Assembly (NCBI RefSeq): GCF_030546695.1
Contig: NZ_JAUOTP010000007.1
Location: 62,001 to 126,000 of the forward strand
Source: Sphingomonas natans
GTDB taxonomy: Bacteria > Pseudomonadota > Alphaproteobacteria > Sphingomonadales > Sphingomonadaceae
DNA: 64,000 nt
Reading direction: 5' to 3'
Positions 8,664-19,649 of this stretch are shown piece after piece. The notes beneath the pieces were generated by a model. The model ran no database searches, was not told the DNA's origin, and worked only from the letters and a program-made list of their open reading frames with translations. Position 1 is the first letter of the stretch, and each line of letters begins with the position of its first letter. The translations under genes were made by a program, and so were the position numbers.

Positions 8664-9287
8664 TCACGCGCTCCGGCTGAACAGCATCCCGCGTGGCGCC
8701 TGGGCGAGATAGTCCTTCGCCAGCTTCGCCGCGTCGTCGGCCCGCGCAGCATCCCCCGCGACCGCTTCCTTGCCATATCGCCGTTCGTCGGAAGTGCTTG
8801 CCGTCCCGGTTTCGGTCGCGGTGCTCGCATCGCTATAGGTGATGACGGTCGTCTTGGTCTGGCCGCTTACCGTCGTGATCCGCGAGACTTCGGTCTTCTC
8901 GGACGCCCCGCCGCCACCGCCGCCGCCTTTGCCGCCGCCGGCCGGGCCCGCAGCGCCGGCCTCTACCGCCGTGTCGTCCGCTGCCTCTTCGGTCCCGTCC
9001 GTGGCCGACGTGCCCGACTGCTCGCCGAGCCATGTCTTGATCGTGTCGGCATCGTCCTGGCTCAGCGTGCCGCTGGCGACGTCCTCGTCGATCCGCTTTG
9101 TCAGCGCCGCCGCGAAATCGCCGTCGCTCTCAGCAGGATCGGCCGCAAGGCTTTCCCGCGCGGCATCGACCAGATCGCTCGCCGCAGTCTGTGCCTTGGC
9201 CGCCGAGAGGCCCGCGGAATCGAGCTTCCGGGCCAGCCAGGCCGTGGCGTTGCCGGCGCTGGTCGCGGACATCAGGCTAACGGTCAT
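8664..9287 (-). CDS. hypothetical low-complexity protein
   Basis: A 207-residue protein beginning MTVSLMSATSAGNATAWLAR. The first 100 residues are helical and alanine/aspartate-rich, with a segment like an EF-hand-free dimer (RIDEDVASGTLSQDDADTIK). The middle carries a polyglycine run (GGGKGGGGGGG) and the end a Ser/Thr/Ala-rich stretch. ATG at 9287 is chosen because upstream codons to 9365 have no plausible start context. I do not recognise the family. It is convergent with the kinase gene. Confidence 0.55.
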   Translation of the reverse strand: MTVSLMSATSAGNATAWLARKLDSAGLSAAKAQTAASDLVDAARESLAADPAESDGDFAAALTKRIDEDVASGTLSQDDADTIKTWLGEQSGTSATDGTEEAADDTAVEAGAAGPAGGGKGGGGGGGASEKTEVSRITTVSGQTKTTVITYSDASTATETGTASTSDERRYGKEAVAGDAARADDAAKLAKDYLAQAPRGMLFSRSA

Positions 9288-9421
9288 CGCGATCCCTTCT
9301 TCGAGGGAAGCAACGGCGCGTCGCCCACGAAGCTTAGAAATTTGCGGCGAACCGAGCCCCTTCATCCCGTTCAGCCGCGATCCATCGCGCCGGGGCTATC
9401 CCCGGCGCATCAGCGAGGACA

Positions 9422-9835
9422 ATGATGAAACACATTTATCTGTTCGCATGCTTGCTCCTGGGAGCCAGCGGCGCCGCTGGGGCGCAGACCATCCCCAACC
9501 GTCCGATTCAGCGAAACGAGATTGTCGCCGCCGCCAAGCGCCAGTTTGCGGCGATCGACGCCAATCATGATGGGGTCGTCACGCTCGACGAATATGGCCG
9601 CTTCCGCGCGACCGCTGCGGGCCGCGCCGCCGCGGCGTCTGACAATCCCTTCCAGCATGTCGGCAGCCATTGGTTCGAGCATGCCGATCCGAACGGGACG
9701 GGCCGCGTCACGCTCGACATGGCGGCGCAGCGCCCGCTTCAGATGTTCGACCAGTTCGATCTCAACCATGATGGCACGCTCGGTCTCGACGAACTCAAGC
9801 TCGCGCGGACGATGATGGCGTTCACGTCGCGGTGA
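9422..9835 (+). CDS. exported EF-hand calcium-binding protein
   Basis: A 137-residue protein with a signal peptide (MMKHIYLFACLLLGASGAAG, cleavage near AGA-Q). Three EF-hand loops are visible: DANHDGVVTLDE at about 46-57, a shorter DPNGTGRVTLD at about 90-100, and DLNHDGTLGLDE at about 114-125. It should bind calcium in the periplasm or outside. Its role is unknown; such proteins are common in sphingomonads. Confidence 0.82.
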   Translation: MMKHIYLFACLLLGASGAAGAQTIPNRPIQRNEIVAAAKRQFAAIDANHDGVVTLDEYGRFRATAAGRAAAASDNPFQHVGSHWFEHADPNGTGRVTLDMAAQRPLQMFDQFDLNHDGTLGLDELKLARTMMAFTSR

Positions 9836-9916
9836 TCGGCGTGGCGGCCGGCTTCCGTTAAAAGGAAGCGCGCGTTGGACGGGAGTCTCGGACCCGGTTT
9901 GCCGCGTTCCTCTCCA

Positions 9917-10267
9917 ATGCTGCGCCGCCTCTATCACTGGATCGGATCGCTCTCGGCCGCGATCGCCGACATAGCGGGGCATGCGGTCGTCCAGCTCGGC
10001 GTGCTGATCGCCTCGGTCACATGGCTGGTCGTTGGCGGATCCGAAGCCGCGCTCGCCTCGACGATGACGATCGGCGGCTTCATCCTGACGCAGATGGTGC
10101 TCAATCAGCAGCGCCGCCGCGAAAATGCGCTCCACCTCAAGATCGATGAGCTGCTGCTGGCGATGAAGGGCGCGCGCGACGAACTCGCCGGCAGCGAACA
10201 CGCCCCAGACGACGAGATCGAGCGCCTCCGCGAGGACCGCCCCGCGCCGACGCCCTCGCACTCCTGA
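9917..10267 (+). CDS. small membrane protein of the low-affinity iron permease type
   Basis: About 116 residues from MLRRLYHWIGSLSAAIADIAG. Two membrane segments (VVQLGVLIASVTWLVVGG and ASTMTIGGFILTQMVLN) are followed by NQQRRRENALHLKIDELLLA and an acidic tail, the arrangement seen in bacterial proteins annotated as low-affinity iron permease (Fet4-like). Transport has rarely been shown for these short proteins, so the name is a family label. A start at 9875 is also open. Confidence 0.6.
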   Translation: MLRRLYHWIGSLSAAIADIAGHAVVQLGVLIASVTWLVVGGSEAALASTMTIGGFILTQMVLNQQRRRENALHLKIDELLLAMKGARDELAGSEHAPDDEIERLREDRPAPTPSHS

Positions 10268-10275
10268 TCGCCGCG

Positions 10276-11358
10276 CTAGCGACTATCTCCCGTCCCGCCC
10301 GGGGGCGAGGGGAAAGGCTCGGGGCTCGGGCCGATCACCGCGCGGCATCTGTTCCATTCCTTGGCGGTCCATGCTCCCGTCTGGTTGATCGTCAGCATCG
10401 AAAGATATGTGCGCGCAGCATCGACGTCCTGCGCCCAGCAGCTCAGCTGCGCGAGATGGATATAGGTCCAGTCGACCGGATAGCGTTTCGCCCACTCCGC
10501 CATTGCCGGTATCATGATCGCGCCGTCTACGGCCTGCAGATCGGAGGTGCAGCGGCAATAGAGGACGTTCCAGTAGAAGCGCGCATAAGCGCTCGTGCCG
10601 TCGCTCGCGCGCGTCTTGTCGATCATGTACTGCGCCAGCGCATCGATCTCGGCGAGGCTGCCATACCATTGCGGCTGATTGTAGCGGTACGCTGCGAAGT
10701 AGATTTCGTAATGATAAGGGAAGCGCGCCGTCGCCGCGTCGAGCAGAGCCATAAACGCCTCGCGCGGCGCGCCCACAGCGATGTAGAGCTCGATCAGCCC
10801 GACATAATAATGCGGGTCCACCGCCGCGATCGCCTCGCTTTTCTCCAGAAGCGCCAGTGCCGCGGCGACATTATCATGATATGGGCGCCACGCCTCCGCT
10901 TTGACGCTGTCCGCATGTCCCGGCCCACGATGGCACCAGCCGCGCTGTTCGAGCAGCGCCGCCTTGGCGATTATCGGCGCGGGCGATCGGGGCGCGCGCT
11001 TGCTCCACGCATCGAGGAAGGCGGCGCCATCGGCCTCGCACGGCGCCGTCTCCAGTGACCGGCGCAGCTCGTAGCCGAGCACCTCATAGTAGAATTCGAG
11101 CAGCGAACTTCCGGAGATGGTCGTGCCGGCGGGGCCGCGATAGGCGAGCTCCAGCGCATCCAGCGCGGCGAAGTCGCGTGCCGTCACCGCCTGGTGCACC
11201 GCGTCCATCGCCGCGCGGCGCGCCTCCGCATCGGGCGTATCGCCCCAATGCCAATGCTCGCCATGACTCTCGGGGCGCGCCTGCGCCGAGCAGGCCGAGC
11301 CCGCGAGCGCGTCGATCACCAGCGCCGCTACCGTCACGATCCGCCGCATCATGCCCAT
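10276..11358 (-). CDS. exported DUF4034-like / TPR-like protein
   Basis: About 360 residues from MGMMRRIVTVAALVIDALAG, a likely signal peptide with a Cys (GSACSAQ) that could be a lipoprotein site. The body is helical: repeated helix pairs such as FAALDALELAYRGPAG, LLEFYYEVLGYELRRSLE, and FPYHYEIYFAAYRYNQPQWYGS resemble DUF4034/tetratricopeptide proteins. Cysteines are frequent (SCWAQ, YCRCTS). Function is unknown. The frame is open to 11445, but that leader lacks a signal sequence. Confidence 0.55.
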   Translation of the reverse strand: MGMMRRIVTVAALVIDALAGSACSAQARPESHGEHWHWGDTPDAEARRAAMDAVHQAVTARDFAALDALELAYRGPAGTTISGSSLLEFYYEVLGYELRRSLETAPCEADGAAFLDAWSKRAPRSPAPIIAKAALLEQRGWCHRGPGHADSVKAEAWRPYHDNVAAALALLEKSEAIAAVDPHYYVGLIELYIAVGAPREAFMALLDAATARFPYHYEIYFAAYRYNQPQWYGSLAEIDALAQYMIDKTRASDGTSAYARFYWNVLYCRCTSDLQAVDGAIMIPAMAEWAKRYPVDWTYIHLAQLSCWAQDVDAARTYLSMLTINQTGAWTAKEWNRCRAVIGPSPEPFPSPPGGTGDSR

Positions 11359-11470
11359 GACGATCTCCCGTCCATTGGCGGTTTTAAGCCCCAAACGTAT
11401 CGAATTGGTTGCCGCTCGGAGGTGCGCCGCGCCGCTTGTTGCCACGCCGCCGCGCGCTTAGGTTCGGCCG

Positions 11471-11926
11471 ATGGGCCTGCACTATCGCGACGCCACCGAG
11501 GCCGATCTGCCGGCGATCGTCGCCTTGCTGGCGGACGATCCGCTCGGGGCGTTGCGCGAGGATCCGAGCCTCCCGCTCGCTGCGAGCTATGGCACCGCCT
11601 TCGCCGCGATCGCGAGTGCGCCCCATCAGCGGCTGATCGTGGCGGAGGAGGAGGGCCGCGTCGTCGGCACGCTGCAACTCCTGCTCATCCCCGCAATCTC
11701 TCGCCGCGGCAGCTGGCGCGGGCAGATCGAGGGCGTCCGCATCGCCGCCGATCGGCGCGGCAATGGTCATGGCGAGGCGTTCGTCCGCTGGGCCGCCGAT
11801 CAATGCCGGTCGGCGGGCTGCGTCTCGGTCCAGTTGACCTCGGATGCCTCGCGCGAGGCGGCGCACCGCTTCTGGCGTCGGCTCGGCTTCGAGGCCACGC
11901 ATGTCGGCTTCAAGATGAGCCTGTAG
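11471..11926 (+). CDS. GNAT family N-acetyltransferase
   Basis: A 151-residue acetyl-CoA-dependent acetyltransferase. It begins LHYRDATEADLPAIVALLAD and has the acetyl-CoA site GVRIAADRRGNGHGEAFVRW (the R-G-N-G-H-G loop), then a C-terminal strand and helix EAAHRFWRRLGFEATHVGFK. Substrate cannot be inferred. It is convergent with the winged-helix gene downstream. Confidence 0.85.
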   Translation: MGLHYRDATEADLPAIVALLADDPLGALREDPSLPLAASYGTAFAAIASAPHQRLIVAEEEGRVVGTLQLLLIPAISRRGSWRGQIEGVRIAADRRGNGHGEAFVRWAADQCRSAGCVSVQLTSDASREAAHRFWRRLGFEATHVGFKMSL

Positions 11927-11957
11927 CCCCGCCTGCCATCCGCCCGACGTTTGCGGA

Positions 11958-12497
11958 TCAGCCGCCCGTCTTCAGCATCGACAGGAGCTCTTCCATCCGC
12001 TCCGGCATGTGCGGCGCAAGACGCACCATCGTCCGGCGCTGGTCGGACGGATGATCCTCGCACAGCAGCGCCCCCGCCTCGACCAGCTTGTACACGTAGC
12101 GCAGGGCGGTCGTCGGCGGCACGCGCGCCGAATGGCACAGTGACGATATCATCATCGCGCCGCCCTGCTCGGTATTGCCGTAGAGATCGAGCACCATGTC
12201 CCACGCCGGATCGCGGAACAGGTCGGTCCCGAGCAGCTTGGCCCGCTGCGAGCGCGCGCGCAGCAAGGCGCGCGCGGCGGCGCGCAGATCGGAGCGCGTA
12301 TCTTCCGCCGGCGTATACCATGCCTCCAGCGCCCCTTCGACATGATCGACGATCTCGCCAAAACCGGCCCGGAAGCGGCCTGCGATCGAGCCGAGGATCG
12401 TCACCAGCCGCACGACCTCACCGAAGGGCACTTCGGGGTTCATCCGGGGCGCACGCGACGGAGACGCGCCGTCATTTTCGGATGGAGGCTCAAGCAT
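11958..12497 (-). CDS. winged helix regulator (MarR-like)
   Basis: A 179-residue protein whose C-terminal half is a winged helix: ISSLCHSARVPPTTALRYVYKLVEAG is the helix-turn-helix and LCEDHPSDQRRTMVRLAP the wing. The N-terminal half is helical and arginine-rich (RSDLRAAARALLRARSQRAK). It probably acts as a DNA-binding regulator; targets are unknown. The 200 bases upstream, between it and the acyltransferase 3 gene stop, are AT-richer than the rest. Confidence 0.7.
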   Translation of the reverse strand: MLEPPSENDGASPSRAPRMNPEVPFGEVVRLVTILGSIAGRFRAGFGEIVDHVEGALEAWYTPAEDTRSDLRAAARALLRARSQRAKLLGTDLFRDPAWDMVLDLYGNTEQGGAMMISSLCHSARVPPTTALRYVYKLVEAGALLCEDHPSDQRRTMVRLAPHMPERMEELLSMLKTGG

Positions 12498-12696
12498 TTA
12501 CCACGACGTCTTACATATACTTAACATGGATCAGCATGAAAAGCGGAATATCGGTGCTCTTCCGCTCCGAAACGGAAACTTCGCATTGTCCGGGTAGCGG
12601 CTATCCCCGCCGTAGCCGCACCGTCACTGCAGGGCCGGTCGAGACGATGCAGACAGTGCGCACATAGCGGTCGCGCGGCCTTGCGTTGTCGCGTCT

Positions 12697-13833
12697 TTAG
12701 GGCGCCGATTGGAGACCATGGCGCGGTTGCCGGTGGAGAAGCAGCTTCGACAGCCGCTCTCGAATGGGCACGTCGATCAACGTTCCGGCCAGACCGCTGA
12801 CAAGCGCAATGATCGGCATGGCGAGCCACGGCGCCGCCTCGCGCGGCAGGCCCAAGCGCAGGAACGCCGGCAAGATCAGGATGTAGAGCGGAAGATGCAG
12901 CAGATAGAGCGGATAGGAAATCTCGCCTAGCCAATTAGCGATCTTCGCCGATCGCCATGTCAGCCGCGTGAAGCAGCTGGCGATCAATATAAGCGGCATC
13001 GCCACGCAGACGGACACGATGGAAAAAACATCCTCGATAGCGGAGCCGATTGGCGCCGCCAGCATCAGAACGAGCGCCGCCACGATCACACCGACCGGCA
13101 GTCGTATCCGCACGAGCCGGTTCGCGACGTAGAGCCGGCCGATCAAGACGCCCGCGGCGAACGACAGGGAGAGACGACCGCACGAAACCAGCACGCCGGG
13201 ATCGTGAAGCGACCAGCGGGGATCGAGCATCGCCAAGCCAACGACCGAGCCTACCATGATAATTATCAACACCGCGGTGGTCAGCCAACGCAGGACGCCA
13301 GCGTAGATCATGTTGATTGCCATCTCGTAGAACAGGGACCAGCGCGGCGGCAGGATGGCGAAGTATCGCGCGGGCGGGCTCGATAGGTCGGGCAGGTTGA
13401 GTAAGGCGAATCCCAATGACGGGATCAGCGATCCGCTGACGATGCCTGCTCCATGGCCGAACGACCGAGCGAGCATCACCAGCACGGAAAGCGACAGGCC
13501 CAACCACAACATCGGACCCAGCCGGATGGCGCGGATAATAGCGAAACGGCCTCGGCTCATCCCTTTGAGCAGCTTCGCCTCATAAGCGCGGCAGATCACG
13601 AAGCCGCTGAGCAGGAAGAAAAAATCGACCGCCAGCCGACCGTGCGCCATCTCAAACCAGGTTTGGCCGCGCGCAAAAAGAAGGTGAAAGCCCATAACGC
13701 TGATCGCGGCGATCCCGCGCAGGCCATCGAGCAAAACCAGACGATCGGATGACCATTTCGAGCCGTTTGCGGGCAGTACCACTACGGCACGCGCCGACCG
13801 GCAAACGGAAAGGTCGAAGGGTCCAATTCGCAC
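12697..13833 (-). CDS. acyltransferase 3 (OafA/YrhL-type) membrane protein
   Basis: A 378-residue integral membrane enzyme that O-acetylates surface sugars or similar. The family opening LDGLRGIAAISVMGFHLLF carries the essential His, followed by LAVDFFFLLSGFVICRAYEAK; about ten hydrophobic segments follow. The start is a GTG at 13833 with AGGGAG directly before it, so a later GTG in the VVVLPANG region is possible. Base use looks AT-richer than flanking core genes, hinting at horizontal acquisition. Substrate is unknown; no polysaccharide cluster is adjacent. Confidence 0.88.
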   Translation of the reverse strand: MRIGPFDLSVCRSARAVVVLPANGSKWSSDRLVLLDGLRGIAAISVMGFHLLFARGQTWFEMAHGRLAVDFFFLLSGFVICRAYEAKLLKGMSRGRFAIIRAIRLGPMLWLGLSLSVLVMLARSFGHGAGIVSGSLIPSLGFALLNLPDLSSPPARYFAILPPRWSLFYEMAINMIYAGVLRWLTTAVLIIIMVGSVVGLAMLDPRWSLHDPGVLVSCGRLSLSFAAGVLIGRLYVANRLVRIRLPVGVIVAALVLMLAAPIGSAIEDVFSIVSVCVAMPLILIASCFTRLTWRSAKIANWLGEISYPLYLLHLPLYILILPAFLRLGLPREAAPWLAMPIIALVSGLAGTLIDVPIRERLSKLLLHRQPRHGLQSAP

Positions 13834-13847
13834 TCCCTGTTCACCGC

Positions 13848-13885
13848 AAAGTCTGTGCGATAAGTGAAAGTCTGTGCGATAAGTG
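13848..13885. repeat. perfect 19-base tandem duplication
   Basis: The 19-mer AAAGTCTGTGCGATAAGTG occurs twice without a gap, at 13848-13866 and 13867-13885, in the divergent spacer between the acyltransferase gene and the broken GNAT gene. Exact identity implies a recent duplication or an operator-like doublet. No known regulator motif is recognised. Confidence 0.8.
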
Positions 13886-14073
13886 CGCGAAGTGTCAAGT
13901 TGATCGGCGATCTATGCATGTTCCCCCCCAGTTTATGGGAGCATAGCCAGTCGCTAAGGGCGATGACGGGCCGCAAATGCCCGCCGCGGAGGAGCAATTC
14001 GTCCGACCTGCTGACGGCTGAAAAGGGCGGATGCTCATCGCCAAGATCGGGGTGCAGGCCTAAGGAGCCCCGC

Positions 14074-14612
14074 ATGCACGCAGACGTGACAATCCGGGCG
14101 GAGCGCGCCGATGATGGCGCGACCATTTCGGGCATCGTCCTTCGCGCTTATGCCGATATCGCTTATAGCGACCACCGCGAGCAGTTGATGATCGAACGGC
14201 TCCGCGGGACGGACGCCTATATCCCCGCGCTGTCGCTTCTGGCCGAGATCGCGGGGGAAGCGGTCGGTCATGTCCTGCTGACCAGGGCCTCCATCGTCGG
14301 TGCCGGCCCGTCCGTGGCGACGCTGGCGCTCGCGCCCCTATCGGTGGTCGCCGAATATCAATCGCGCGGTGTCGGCAAGCGGCTCGTGGAAGCGGCGCAC
14401 CGGCAGGCGATCGATCTCGGCTTTGGCAGCATCGTGCTGGTCGGCATACCGTCTTATTACCGCAATTCGGCTACGAACCGCTGAGCCTCTATTCGATCAC
14501 GCTGCCGTTCGATGCGCCGGACGAAAACTGCATGATCCTGCCGCTGGCTCCGCACGCGCTCGATGGCGTGGCGGGGGAGGTGCACTATGCGGCCGGGTGG
14601 CTCGATCACTGA
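14074..14612 (+). pseudogene. GNAT N-acetyltransferase broken by a single-base frameshift
   Basis: An acetyltransferase beginning MHADVTIRAERADDGATISG after a clear AAGGAG. The acetyl-CoA loop is SVVAEYQSRGVGKRLVEAAH. The frame ends early at 14484 after PSYYRNSATNR, but one base over, FGYEPLSLYSITLPFDAPDE continues without a stop to 14612, exactly as in intact GNAT relatives (YYxxFGYEP). One base is missing near 14461. It is either a true frameshift mutation or a sequencing error; everything else is intact. Confidence 0.8.
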
Positions 14613-14778
14613 ACCGCAGCGTCCGGGATCGCCGCGCTCGACGGCACGGCCGGAAGGCTCGCTCGCTGTTCGCATCCTCTCCAACCGGCGTCCGCGGACC
14701 CGGCTTCTGGCGCCACCGCTGGCCGCCGAAGGGCGCAAGTAGAGAACATCCAGGCTTTTTTTGGGCACCCGCCATGGA

Positions 14779-15192
14779 TCAGCTTCCGTTACGGGTCCGT
14801 GTGAGGCGAGGCCCTTGCCATTCGTCGAGCGGAGCATCGCAGACGAGGCTCATACCGATGCCGTCCGTCGCCCGCACGGGCAGCGATGCCGCGTCGAACC
14901 CATCCAGACAGAAGACATTGACGCCGAAATGATCGGGGGCGGCGCGCTTCCGATGAAACAGATAGATTCCGCACCGGCGACAGAAATGATGCTTCGCCGT
15001 TCGGCTGTTCCACTCGTATGTCGCGAGCAGATCGTGGCCCTCGTGGACCGACAGAGCAGCCTCCGGCACCTTCGCCATCAGCGCGTTGCGCTTCACGCAA
15101 AGCGAGCAGTCGCAGGTCGTCAGTTCGACCGGATCGTATTGGACGCTGAAGCGAATGCCGCCACAATGGCAGGAACCGGAATGCCGGTTCAT
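14779..15192 (-). CDS. GFA family protein (glutathione-dependent formaldehyde-activating type)
   Basis: A 137-residue zinc protein starting MNRHSGSCHCGGIRFSVQ. The zinc ligands are the CHCG pair, CDCSLC and CRRCGIY, as in the GFA/CENP-V fold. Most members have no proven reaction, so formaldehyde activation should not be assumed. ATG 15192 is chosen because the CHCGG motif follows directly. Only four bases separate it from the upstream VOC gene, so they form an operon. Confidence 0.88.
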   Translation of the reverse strand: MNRHSGSCHCGGIRFSVQYDPVELTTCDCSLCVKRNALMAKVPEAALSVHEGHDLLATYEWNSRTAKHHFCRRCGIYLFHRKRAAPDHFGVNVFCLDGFDAASLPVRATDGIGMSLVCDAPLDEWQGPRLTRTRNGS

Positions 15193-15196
15193 GGTC

Positions 15197-15583
15197 TCAC
15201 TCGCCGGCATGGCAGCAGACGCACAGCTTGTTGCCATCCAGATCCCGAAAATAGGCGCCATAATAATCGGCATGATAGTCCGGTCGCAGGCCCGGTCGGC
15301 CCTCATCGGTGCCGCCGTGATCGAGCGCCAGCGCATGGCATTCGTCCACCAGCGCGCGCGACGCTGCCAGAAGCGCGATCATATGGCCGTTGCCTACCGC
15401 CGCTGCTCCGCCATCGAACGGGCGCGTGATGATGAACAAGGGCCGTTCGGCCCGAGGGTGCTTCCAACCGGCCCATATCGTGTCGGCGAACTTCAGCTCC
15501 AATCCGAGCCGCGCCATCAACGGGTCGTACAGGCGTCGCGCCGCTTGCACGTCGGAGACCCCCAAAGTGGTGTGTGACAGCAT
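15197..15583 (-). CDS. VOC family protein (glyoxalase/bleomycin resistance fold)
   Basis: A 128-residue protein of one vicinal-oxygen-chelate domain: MLSHTTLGVSDVQAARRLYD opens the first beta-alpha-beta module and GAYFRDLDGNKLCVCCH closes the second, with metal-ligand positions His 4 and the region near Asp-Gly-Asn. Substrate unknown. It heads a two-gene unit with the GFA gene; both are divergent from acnA. Confidence 0.85.
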   Translation of the reverse strand: MLSHTTLGVSDVQAARRLYDPLMARLGLELKFADTIWAGWKHPRAERPLFIITRPFDGGAAAVGNGHMIALLAASRALVDECHALALDHGGTDEGRPGLRPDYHADYYGAYFRDLDGNKLCVCCHAGE

Positions 15584-15832
15584 ACAACAGCTCCCGTCCT
15601 CGGCGATCGCCCTATGGCCGCTGACGGAGCGTCACGACAAGCTGCCTCGGGACCGACATGGACGGGCTAGCGGACCGTCCCGCTTCGCCGGGCGGAGGCG
15701 ACACCCTGTCGGGCAACGATCCGGCCGTCCCAATCATGCGCTCCGCAACCAGCCTTGCCCTTTCCCCCGTGGCACCCCCTTGCTAAGGCGCCGCCAAATC
15801 GCAACGCCGCATCGCAAAGGAAGCCCCGCCCC

Positions 15833-18517
<2,685 letters not shown>

Positions 18518-18564
18518 TCCGGCCGATCCGCCGCCAATCGGCGGATCGATCTAAGACGAAGAAA

Positions 18565-18594
18565 GGGCGGCCCCGTGAGGTCGCCTTTTTTTTG
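18565..18594 (+). terminator. rho-independent terminator of acnA
   Basis: A seven-pair stem, GGCGGCC with GGTCGCC (one G-U pair), loop CCGTGA, followed by eight Ts. It lies about 50 bases after the acnA stop codon. Confidence 0.85.
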
Positions 18595-18621
18595 TTGCCG
18601 GTGCCGAGCCGGAGAGCGGAC

Positions 18622-18655
18622 AAAAAAAGGGCGACCCCGCAGGATCGCCCTTTTC
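18622..18655. terminator. bidirectional terminator between acnA and PEP-CTERM gene
   Basis: GGGCGACCC pairs with GGATCGCCC over CGCA (one mismatch), flanked by seven As on the left and TTTT on the right. On the minus strand the A run becomes a T run, so it mainly serves the PEP-CTERM-type gene ending at 18675. Confidence 0.8.
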
Positions 18656-18674
18656 TATCGGATGAGGCCGAGGA

Positions 18675-19457
18675 TCAGCCGAAAGTGACCTTCGTCTCGC
18701 CCGGAGCCCGGCGCTTGCGCATCGCGGCGCCGAGCGCGCCGAAGCCGACGACCATCATCGCCCAGGTCGACGTCTCGGGGACTGCCGACGGGGTATAATT
18801 GACCGTCAGCGACGAGATCTTGAAGCCGTCGTTACGGGTCGCGAGGAAGCTCGCGCCGACCAGCCAGACCGAGGCGGTCGGCACCGTGCCGGTCAGCACG
18901 CCGTTGCCGGGCGAGGCGGGAATTTCGGTCCAGAGCTTCTCGGAAATGTCGTAGCTGGCGAGCGGAGCCACGCTGCCCCAAGGGACGGTGAGCGCGCCGG
19001 TCGTGTCCGCCCAGTAAGCCGCGTCGCTGTCGGTCGAGCCATTCAGCCCGTAGACGTTGCGCGAGATGCTCGAAAGCGACACGGCCTGGTCGAACTGCAG
19101 CATGATGAAATCGACGTTGCCGACATTGTCGATCTGATGCTGGTTGGTCGCCGTGCTCTCGCTGGAGCCGGAGCTGCCGCTGAGATAACCGGTCACGCCG
19201 AGGCCGCCGTCCCACAGTCCGAGGGTGGCGGACTGGATATCGTCGATATCGGTGCTGTTCGAGCGATCGACCGCCTGCCAGGCGCTGACGCGCATGTTGA
19301 GGGTCGTGCCCGATACGGTCGAGCTGAACAGCTTGGACGTCACGGTCGTGTTGTTGCCCGTGGTGTTGAACGTGAAGGACGTTGCCGAAGCAGGGGTCGC
19401 CATGGCGACGGCAGTGGCGGTCGCGGCGATCGCCAGACCCTTGATACGAAACGTCAT
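18675..19457 (-). CDS. PEP-CTERM-type sorted extracellular protein
   Basis: A 260-residue exported protein. The signal peptide is MTFRIKGLAIAATATAVAMA with cleavage near ASA-T. The body is rich in Ser, Thr, Gly and Asn, as in beta-sandwich surface proteins. The tail AVPETSTWAMMVVGFGALG then AAMRKRR is the sphingomonad PEPxxWA-CTERM signal for exosortase processing, here with PETSTWA in place of PEPATWA. No exosortase gene is in the window. Likely a secreted or matrix-linked protein; specific role unknown. Confidence 0.85.
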   Translation of the reverse strand: MTFRIKGLAIAATATAVAMATPASATSFTFNTTGNNTTVTSKLFSSTVSGTTLNMRVSAWQAVDRSNSTDIDDIQSATLGLWDGGLGVTGYLSGSSGSSESTATNQHQIDNVGNVDFIMLQFDQAVSLSSISRNVYGLNGSTDSDAAYWADTTGALTVPWGSVAPLASYDISEKLWTEIPASPGNGVLTGTVPTASVWLVGASFLATRNDGFKISSLTVNYTPSAVPETSTWAMMVVGFGALGAAMRKRRAPGETKVTFG

Positions 19458-19618
19458 CTCTTCTTCACCCTTGTCATAGCACTATCCCGGTGGTCGTCGC
19501 CGGAACCTCGCGTCGATCGCGCTTCCGCGGATCCACTAACACCCCGTAAACACCCCTCCTGCTGCGATGCAAAAGAAAATGTGGTTAACGATCGGTGTTG
19601 ATTGAAATTTACAATTGT

Positions 19619-19643
19619 GCGGCCGCAGCAAAGGACGCGGCCG
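19619..19643. terminator. inverted repeat downstream of second PEP-CTERM gene
   Basis: Two copies of GCGGCCGC (19621-19628 and 19640-19647 region) in inverted arrangement enclose about ten bases just after the stop of the PEP-CTERM gene on the minus strand. The following minus-strand bases are AT-rich (ACAATTGTAAATTT) but not a pure T tract, so it is a moderate terminator candidate. Confidence 0.45.
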
Positions 19644-19649
19644 CCTGCA

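Noticed and set aside
13749-13946. 65-codon plus-strand frame before the broken GNAT gene
   Set aside because: It lies over the acyltransferase start, spans the tandem duplication and has no good start.
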